Shown piece after piece: positions 51,621 to 59,900 of a DNA stretch of 64,000 bases (within the stretch, counting starts at the first letter, position 1; every line of letters starts with the position of its first letter). This DNA is from Skermanella mucosa. Its GTDB lineage: Bacteria; Pseudomonadota; Alphaproteobacteria; Azospirillales; Azospirillaceae. The notes under the pieces were generated by a model. The model saw only the letters and a list, made by a program, of their open reading frames with translations, did not search any database and had not been told where the DNA came from. The position numbers and the translations under genes were made by a program. The stretch spans positions 1 through 64,000 of the forward strand of contig NZ_CP086108.1 of NCBI RefSeq assembly GCF_016765655.2. The letters are read 5' to 3'.

Positions 51621-52325
51621 TTGGGCAGTTACAGCATTCAGATCACGATGGATCAGGACACGCTGACCGACCTCCTGGATTCGGGATTCAGGCTGCTCGT
51701 CTTCAAGGCGGTGTGCACCACCATGGGGGGCGGCGCGCCGCTGGTCTGGTTCCAGACCACCGATTACAGCCTGTCGAACATGGTCGGCTGGAGCACGTCG
51801 ACGGAAGCCTACACCTCGCCGACCACGACCACGACCGTGGCGCAGGGGCAGACGGTCGTCGCCAGCACGACCTACTCGATCACGGCCGGCCAGACCCTTC
51901 AGGTGACATCGGCCGCCGGAACCGGGGCGGTGGTCGCCAACGGCTCCACGACGGAGATCTACATCGACAACACCACCACCAGCGAGTTCCTCTGCGGCCT
52001 GTGCCAGCAGCTTTCCTGGCAGGGTGTCGCCGGCGCGTACGAACCGACTTTCGCGCTGCCGCTCTACGGCGGGATCATCGATGTCGTCACCCCCGCCGAA
52101 ACGGTCCTGATCGCGTTCGACACCGATCCGCTGACCGCGGGGATGGCGGCCTACCAGCTCCTCTCCCCCGCGCTGCTCGTCGATTTCTCGGAAGCCAGCG
52201 AGACCACGCTCGACGTCACCTATGCGATCAACACCAACTGGGCGGCCAACACCGCCGCGTGCTACACCCAGGTCGCCGCGGGCCAGGAGCTGGTGCCGCT
52301 GCTGTTCCTCCAATCCGACGACTGA
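51621..52325 (+). CDS. Protein of unknown function, second of a tandem pair
   Basis: A 234-residue paralogue of the preceding protein. Translation begins at a TTG (51621) after an excellent GGAGGGAG ribosome-binding site. It carries the same ordered motifs: SIQITMDQDTLTDLLDSG, GGAPLVWFQTTDYS, STEAYTS, AGQTLQVTSAAGTGAVV, EFLCGLCQQLSW, ALPLYGG and ITNTNW-type NTNWAANT. Length and motif order show a tandem gene duplication followed by divergence. No signal peptide is present. The 81 bp between the two genes lacks a terminator, so they are probably co-transcribed. Confidence 0.72.
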   Translation: MGSYSIQITMDQDTLTDLLDSGFRLLVFKAVCTTMGGGAPLVWFQTTDYSLSNMVGWSTSTEAYTSPTTTTTVAQGQTVVASTTYSITAGQTLQVTSAAGTGAVVANGSTTEIYIDNTTTSEFLCGLCQQLSWQGVAGAYEPTFALPLYGGIIDVVTPAETVLIAFDTDPLTAGMAAYQLLSPALLVDFSEASETTLDVTYAINTNWAANTAACYTQVAAGQELVPLLFLQSDD

Positions 52326-52362
52326 TATGGCCCGGCGGCCGGCCCCGCGGCGACCCCGCCCA

Positions 52363-53196
52363 TCAGTGAGCCGCTTCCTGCACGCCGGCCGGGCCGAGCG
52401 GCACGACGCGGTGCAGGCGGGCCTGGAGTCGCGGGGCGGAAGGGCATCCGGGCTTCCGTCCGGCCGCCACGGCCATCAGGTGGTTCCCGGTCGGTTGGAA
52501 GGTCGCGAAGGACCAGCGGGCGGCATCGTCTTCCAGGTCGGGCTCGAAGGCGATGCGGATGCGGGTCGGATCGGCCGGGTCGATGGCGAAGCGGTCGAGC
52601 GGGATCGACAGGCCAAGCCCCCGCGCCTTGATGTAAGCCTCCTTCAGGGTCCAGTAGGTGAAGAAACGGCGGGTCCGGCCGGCGGGCGGCAGCGACCGCA
52701 GGTCGGCCACTTCCGCCGGGGCGAGGAAGCGGCCGGCGATCTCCATCAGGTCGCCGGCGCGTTCCAGGTTCTCGACGTCGATGCCGATCTCGCGATCGGC
52801 GGCGACGGCGCAGGCGACCATGCCGTTCGTGTTGGACAGGTTGAACTCCAGGCCGGAAAGGCCGGAAAGGCCGGGCAGGGCGGGGCCGGCGATTTCCGGC
52901 CGGCCGTGGGCGTTGGCCCGGAACCGCCAGGCGGCCGGCGGAACGTCCGCATAGCGGGACAGCACGGTGCGCACCAGCGCCCGCGTCACGAGGTATTCGT
53001 GCCGCGCCCGGTCGTTGAGGTAGCGGCGATACCGGTTGATTTCCTCCGGCGCCAGCAGGGCACGGTAGGATTCCGACAGGTCCGACACCGTCGGCGAGTC
53101 GGACAACACGTAGTAGATGTCGACCTGGCCGGGCTCCGGGATCATCGTTGCGCTTTCAGTTTGCCCTAGGACCAAGTGCCAACCACCAGACGACAT
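52363..53196 (-). CDS. Sfp-type 4'-phosphopantetheinyl transferase
   Basis: A 277-residue enzyme that transfers phosphopantetheine from CoA to the serine of carrier-protein domains. Signature motifs are present: REIGIDVENLERAGD (Mg2+ site) and FFTYWTLKEAYIKARGLGLS (the WxxKEA motif). It lies one gene away from the NRPS on the opposite strand and should activate its two carrier domains. Starts at 53145, 53196 and 53214 are possible; I used 53196 because WHLVLGQ fits the family's N-terminus. The C-terminal ~25 residues are basic. Confidence 0.88.
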   Translation of the reverse strand: MSSGGWHLVLGQTESATMIPEPGQVDIYYVLSDSPTVSDLSESYRALLAPEEINRYRRYLNDRARHEYLVTRALVRTVLSRYADVPPAAWRFRANAHGRPEIAGPALPGLSGLSGLEFNLSNTNGMVACAVAADREIGIDVENLERAGDLMEIAGRFLAPAEVADLRSLPPAGRTRRFFTYWTLKEAYIKARGLGLSIPLDRFAIDPADPTRIRIAFEPDLEDDAARWSFATFQPTGNHLMAVAAGRKPGCPSAPRLQARLHRVVPLGPAGVQEAAH

Positions 53197-53377
53197 AGGT
53201 TTGTGATCACGCACCCTGGGGAAAACCGTAGCTCAGCGTGCCTGCCCCTCGCTCCGGGCTCGCCTGCCGCCGATCCTCCCATTCCGCACCACAATGGCCG
53301 CAGTGCCGGAAAGGATCAACGGCAGGATCGGGGCAGACCGGGGTCCCGGCCAGCCGTCCTGACGGGAACCGCGACGT

Positions 53378-53680
53378 TCAAGCGGCGTGCGGGACGTCGG
53401 GGCCGCCGGACGGGCGGGTCGGGCGCCGGCGCATCGGGATGATCTCGGCGCATCGCCCGGACGGGGCGCCGCGGCCGTAACGCACCGCGTCGGCGATCTG
53501 CGCCCGGGTTATGCCGATATCGGCGAGCTGCCCGTCGGTCATCTCGTGCAGGCGCTTCTCCGCGCGCGAAATCGGATCAAGCCCGATCCAGCGGGCCACG
53601 ACCGCCGCCGCGGCCGGCAGCAGGCCCCGGCGCGCTAGGCGGCTGCGGGGAAGAAAACGATCAAGTTCAACCAGGTTCAT
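53378..53680 (-). CDS. DUF1127-domain protein
   Basis: A 100-residue protein with the YjiS/DUF1127 helical motif EKRLHEMTDGQLADIGITRA then QIADAVRYGRG, flanked by basic and Pro-rich ends. Small DUF1127 proteins in alphaproteobacteria affect stress and phosphate or RNA-linked regulation, but this copy's role is unknown. It sits between the PPTase and the NRPS on the minus strand. The ATG at 53680 is reasonable. Confidence 0.75.
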   Translation of the reverse strand: MNLVELDRFLPRSRLARRGLLPAAAAVVARWIGLDPISRAEKRLHEMTDGQLADIGITRAQIADAVRYGRGAPSGRCAEIIPMRRRPTRPSGGPDVPHAA

Positions 53681-53845
53681 GTCCGGCTCCTTTGCTGTCC
53701 GGCACTGTGATCGGACCCGGTTTCCATAGAGTTAGCGGCGGGTGCCCGGGGCTGAGACAAATAAATGTCATCAATTCGCGGCCTGCGGCAAACACCGCCC
53801 GGCAGGGCTCCGCGTCGATCGCGCTTGACCGGGCCACGGCCGAAA

Positions 53846-53916
53846 AGTACTAGAGAAGCTTAGGCCATCCTATCTAAATTGGATGGAATATTACCATTGT
53901 ATGCAATCAGTACTAG
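53846..53916. promoter_or_regulatory. Repeat-rich NRPS promoter region
   Basis: AGTACTAG occurs at 53846-53853 and 53909-53916. Between them is an inverted repeat CCATCC-N10-GGATGG (53865-53886) and an ATTG-N4-CAAT dyad near 53897. The tract is AT-rich, contrasting with the gene that follows at 53957. Symmetric sites of this size commonly bind dimeric regulators; which one is unknown. No clear Shine-Dalgarno sequence precedes the NRPS ATG. Confidence 0.55.
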
Positions 53917-53956
53917 CATAATCCATTAACCGCCGATCCGGAAGCTCACGCTCGCC

Positions 53957-56900
53957 ATGCCAGATACCGACAGCAGCGAAGCCGACCTAGACCTTCTCGA
54001 CTTTCTCCTAGACGAAGACGGCGATTCCCCGCCGCAGCGCGGGACCGGCATCGGGATCCGCCCGGCGGACGGGGTGCGGGACGGGGGGCCTCGCCGGGCC
54101 CCGCTGTCGTTCCAGCAGCGGCGCATGTGGTACCTGCACCGCCTGGACGAGAGCGCCGCCTACACGATCTGCCTGGCCTTCCGGCTGGACGGGAGGTTCG
54201 AGCCCGGGGCCTTCGAGGCGGCGGTCGGCGACGTGGTGGCGCGCCACGCGGTCCTGCGCACCCGCTACGAGGAGCGGGACGGCGAAGGCGAGCAGGTGGT
54301 CGAGCCGGCGGGGCCGGTCCCGGTCGGGCTGTTCGACTGGCGGGACCGGGCGGAGGACGGCGAGGCCCTGGCGGCGGCGATCCGCGAGGAGAGCGCGCGG
54401 CCGTTCGACCTGGGCCGGGGATCGCCGCTGCGGGCGACGGCGATCCGGATCGCGGAGTCACGGACCGCGATCGTCCTGGCGATCCACCATATCGCGGCCG
54501 ACGCCTGGTCGTTGGGCATCCTGTCGGGCGACCTGCTGTCGGCCTACCGGGCGCGGCTGGCCGGTGGCGCCCCCGCCTGGGCGCCGCTGCCGGTCTCCTA
54601 CGCCGACTTCGCGGCCTGGCAGCGGGAGACCTACGGGCCGGAAAGCATCGCGGACGACCTGGACTATTGGCGGAGGCGGCTGGCCGGGCTGCCGGTGCTG
54701 GACCTGCCGACCGACAGGCCGCGCCCGCGCCTGCAAAGCTTCGACGGCGCGCTGGTCCCCTTCGCGGTTCCGGCCGCGGCGGCGGACCGGCTGCGCCGGT
54801 TGGCCTCGGCCGCGCGCACCACCCAGTTCACCGCCCTGATGGCGCTCTTCCAGATGCTGCTGGCGCGGCACTGCCGGCAGGACGACGTGCCGGTCGGCAC
54901 CTCGCTGGCCAACCGGGAGCGGCTGGAGACCCAGGGGCTGGTCGGATTCTTCGTCAACATGGTGGTGGTGCGCGGCGACCTTTCCGGCGACCCGGGGTTC
55001 GCGGCGCTGCTGGAGCGGCAGCGCGGGCTGGTGCTGGAGGCGTTCGACCACGCGACCCTGCCGTTCGAGATGCTGGTGGAGGCGCTGGACCTGCCGCGCG
55101 ACACCGGCCGCAACCCGCTGTTCCAGGTCGCCTTCACGCTGCTGGACCCGACCCCGCCGCCGACCGCCGGCGGGGAGTTCGCGGTCGAGCCGCTGCTGAC
55201 CCAGGAGGCCGCCCGCTTCGACCTGGAGCTGTTCATCCGGGAGGAGGCGGGCGGCGGCCTGTCCGGGGTGTTCTCCTACAATACGGACCTGTTCGAGGCG
55301 GAATCGGTCGCCCGGCTGGCGCGGCAGTTCGTGACCCTGGCGGAGAGTGCTGCGGCGGCGCCGGACATGCCGGTGTCGCGCCTGCCGCTGATCGGGCCGG
55401 ACGAGCGGGCGGCGCTGCTGACCGGGCCGAAGCGGCCGGCGGCGCCCTTCGCCGAAGGGGTCCACGACCGGTTCGTCCGCCACGCGCGGGAGCGGGCCGG
55501 GGCCACCGCGCTGAGGCTGAACGGCGAGCGGCAGGGCTACGGCGCGCTGGAACGCCGGTCCGCCGCGATCGCCGGGCGGCTGCGGTCGCTGGGGATAGGG
55601 GCCGGCGACCGCGTCGCCCTGTGGTTCGAGCCGTCGCTGGAGATGCCGGCGGCGATCCTGGGCGTGCTGCGGGCGGGGGCGGCCTATGTGCCGCTCGATC
55701 CCCATTATCCCGCCGACCGGGTCGCCCACGCGCTGGAGGACAGCGGCGTCGCGGCCGTCCTGACGACGGAAGCGCTGGCGCCCCGGGTGCCGCCCCGGGT
55801 GCAGTCGGGAACCACGGCGCCGGTGGTGTGCGTCGAGGACTGCGGGGACGCCGATGCCGAGGGGTTCGAGCCGGTCGCGGTCGGGCCGGACGACCTGGCC
55901 TATGTGATCTACACCTCCGGCTCGACCGGCAGGCCCAAGGGCGTGCTGGTCACCCACGGCAACCTGACCCGGCTGTTCGACGCGACCGACGCGTGGTTCC
56001 GCTTCGGCGCGCGGGACGTCTGGACGCTGTTCCATTCCTACGCCTTCGACTTCTCCGTCTGGGAGATCTGGGGCGCGCTGGCTCATGGCGGCGCGCTGGT
56101 GATCGTCCCGCGCGAGGTGGCGCGGGCGGCCGACGCCTTCTACGACCTGCTGTGCCGCGAGAAGGTGACGGTGCTGAACCAGACGCCGTCGGCCTTCCGC
56201 CAGCTGATCCAGGCGGAGGAGGCGGACCCGCGCGAGTCCGAACTGGCGCTGCGCTTCGTGGTGTTCGGCGGCGAGGCGCTGGACCTCGCCAGCCTGGAGC
56301 CGTGGCTGGACCGCCACGGCGACGACGCGCCGCGGCTGGTCAACATGTACGGCATCACCGAGACGACCGTCCACGTGACATACCGGCCGATCCGCTGGCG
56401 CGACGTCAAGCGCCGGCTGGGCAGCGTCATCGGCGAGCCGATCCCGGACCTGTTCATCCGCCTGCTCGACGACCACGGCGAGCCGGTGCCGCCCGGCATG
56501 GTCGGGGAGATCTGGGTCGGTGGCGCCGGCGTGGCGCGGGGCTACCTGAACCGGCCGGAGCTGACGGCGGAACGCTTCGTCCTGGATTCCGCCGGCGGCG
56601 GGCTTCTGTACCGCAGCGGCGATCTGGCGCGGGTCACCCCGGTGGGCGACCTGGAATATCGCGGGCGGGCCGACGCCCAGGTGAAGCTGCGCGGGTTCCG
56701 CATCGAGCTGGGGGAGATCCAGGCCGTGCTGTCGGACCATCCGGCGGTCGGCGACGTGGCGGTGGTGCCGCGCGGGGAGGGTGACGCCAAGCGGCTGGTC
56801 GCCTATGTCGTCCCGCGTCCCGGCGCGGACGGCGAGGCCGGAGGCGACGAGGGCTGGCGCGCCACCTTCGACATGATCTACGGAGGTGACGGGGAAGCGC

Positions 56901-59900
56901 GGGACTTCGATATTTCCGGCTGGAACGACAGCTACACCAACGCGCCGATCCCCGCGGCGGAGATGCGCGCCTGGCTGGACGAGACGCTGGACCGGCTGCG
57001 GGCGCTGGCGCCGCGCCGGGTGCTGGAGATCGGCTGCGGCACCGGGATGATCCTGTTCGGGCTGGCGCCGTCGGTCGAGCTTTACCACGGGCTGGATTTC
57101 TCCTCCCCCGTAGTCGAGCGGCTGCGCCGGGCGGCTGCGGCGCGCGGGCTGGACCATGTCACGGTGGAGCGGCGGGAGGCCGCCGACCTGGACGGGGTGC
57201 CCGGCGGCTTCGACCTGGTGGTGATCAATTCGGTCGCGCAATATTTCCCGAGCCGCGCCTATTTCATGGCGGTGGTGGAGGGTTCCCTGGCCCGGCTGGC
57301 GCCGGGCGGGCGGCTGTTCCTGGGCGATCTGCGCAACCGCGTGCTGCTGCGGGCGTTCCATGCCGACATCGCCGCCGCGACCGGGGCGGGACGGACCCGG
57401 CTGGAGCTGGCGCGCCGGCTTGCGCGCGCGGTCGAGCGCGAAAAGGAGATCCTGGTCGATCCCGCCTTCTTCTCGGCATTGGCGCGGCGGCCCGACGTGG
57501 CCGGCGTGGCCGCCATGCCCAAGGTGGCGGCGGGAGACAACGAGCTGACCCGCTTCCGATACGACGCCGTCGTGACGCTCAAGGGCGGCGCCGGGACCGT
57601 TGCGGGGGCGGAATATTCATCCTGGGCCGATTGCTGCACGGAAGGCCATCTGGCCGGGCGGCTGGCGCGGGAAACCTCCGGCTTCGGCATCTCGGGCATT
57701 CCCAACCGGCGGCTGGCCCGGCCGCTGGCGGCGCTGGCCTGGATCGAGGCCGACGGGCCGCCGGAGGAGGTGCTGGACCGGGCGCCCGGCGATCCGGCGG
57801 GCGGCCCGGCGGGGGCATTGGACGGCGCGGCGATCGCGCGGCTCGCCCGCGAGCACGGCTGGGAGGCGGTCCCGGGCTGGACCGCCGGAACGGAGGACGG
57901 GCGGCTGGACGTCCTGTTCCGCCGGCCGGGCGAGCCGGTGCCTGCTGGCGGCGCGCGGGAGATGCCGGCCGCCGCCGAGGCGCCGATCACTTATCTGAAC
58001 GAGCCGGCGCCGCCGGACCGGCGCGGCACGCTGGGGCGGGCGCTGCGCCGGCACGCCGCGTCGCGGCTGCCGGAACACATGGTGCCCGGGGCCTTCGTGT
58101 TCCTGGACCGGCTGCCGCTGGGGCCGACCGGCAAGCTGGACGCCCGCGCCCTGCCGGAACCCGGCGAGGACGGGCCGGCGGCCGGGACGGAGGGCGAACC
58201 ACCGCGCACCCCGCTGGAAGCCGCCGTGGCGGAGACCTGGGCGGAGGTGCTGGGCACCGCGCGGATCGGCATCCGCGACAATTTCTTCGAGGCCGGCGGC
58301 CACTCGCTGCTGGCGACCCGGGTGATCGCCCGCATCCGCGCGCGGTTCGGCATAGACCTGCCGCTGCGCCTGCTATTCGAGCGGCCGACCGTGGCCGAGT
58401 TCGCGGCGGAGCTGGCGGGGCGGCTGGGGCCGGACCCCGTTGAGGAGCGTGCCGACGGGGGCGCCGAGGGGATCATCCCGCCGGCCGACCGCACCGGCAT
58501 CCTGCCGCTCTCCTATGCCCAGCAGCGCCTGTGGTTCCTTGACCGGCTGATGCCGGGCACCGGCGTCTACAACGTGGCGCTGGGGCTGAAGCTGGATGGT
58601 GACCTGGACGAGGCGGCCCTGCGCCGGGCGCTGACCGGCCTGATCGCCCGGCACGAGACGCTGCGCACCCGTTTCCCCGTGGTGGACGGCCGGCCCTTCC
58701 AGGAGATCATGCCGCCGTTCGAAGCCCCCCTCGCCGTAAGGGACGGATCGGAGTTCGCGCTTCCGGCCATCCCGGACTCCGCAGGCCTGGGGCGGGCGCT
58801 GCGGCCGCTGGCCCTGGAGCCGATCGACCTGGACCGCGGGCCGCCGCTGCGGCTGACACTGGTCCGGCTCGCCCCCGGCTCCGCCGTCCTGGTGGCCGTG
58901 CTCCACCACGCCGTCACGGACGGCTGGTCCATGGGCGTGCTGGCGCGGGAGGTGACGGAGCTTTATCGCGCCGCGGTCGAGGGGCGGGCCGCCGGCCTGC
59001 CGCCGCTCCCGGTCCAGTACGCCGACTTCTCCGCCTGGCAGCAGCGGAGCCTGGCCGGCGCCGCGCTGGAGCGGCTGATCGGCCACTGGCGCGAGCGGCT
59101 GGCGGGCGCTCCCGAAGCGCTGGAGCTTCCCGCCGATGCGCCGCGCACCGCGGGAGCGGACCGTCCCGCCCGGTCCCGCCGCTTCCGGATCGATGCCGCG
59201 GAGACCGAAGCGCTGCGCGGGCTGGCCGGCCGGGGCGGCGCCACGCTGTTCATGGTGCTCTATGCCGGGTTCGCCCTGCTGCTGTCGCGCTGGAGCGGCC
59301 AGACCGACGTGGTCGTGGGCACGCCGATCGCGAACCGCACGCGCGACGACCTGGCCGGCCTGATCGGCTGCTTCGTCAATACCCTGGCCCTGCGGCTGGA
59401 CCTGTCGGGCGACCCTTCCGGGCGGGAGCTGGTCGAGCGGGCGCGCCGGGTGACCCTCGACGCCTATGCCCACCAGGACGCCCCGTTCGAGCTGGTGGTG
59501 GACGCCCTCGGGCTGAAGCGGTCGATCAGCCGCACGCCGCTGTTCCAGGCCATGTTGGTGCTTCAGAACGCGCCGGGCGGGCGGCTCGACCTGCCGGGGC
59601 TGACGGTCACGCCGCTGGCCGACGATGCCGGCGTCGCGCGCTTCGACGTGCTGCTGACCCTGGTCGAGCAAGGGGGCGGAATCGATGCCGTCCTGGAATG
59701 CGACGGAAGCCGTTTCAATGCCGCAACGGTCGAGCGAATGGAACGCCATTTCAGGCACCTGCTGGCTGAGCTGGCGGCCCGTCCCGAGGCCGGCGCGCTG
59801 CGGCTGCCCCTGGCCGACGCCGGGGCGGAGGCCGAGGCGATCCGGGCTTGGCAGCGGGCCGGGCGGGCGCCCCTGGATCTCGTCGCTCCCGGAACGGTCC

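Noticed and set aside
54458-57361. 967-codon minus-strand open frame in the NRPS
   Set aside because: It mirrors NRPS codons and has Gln/Arg-rich nonsense composition.
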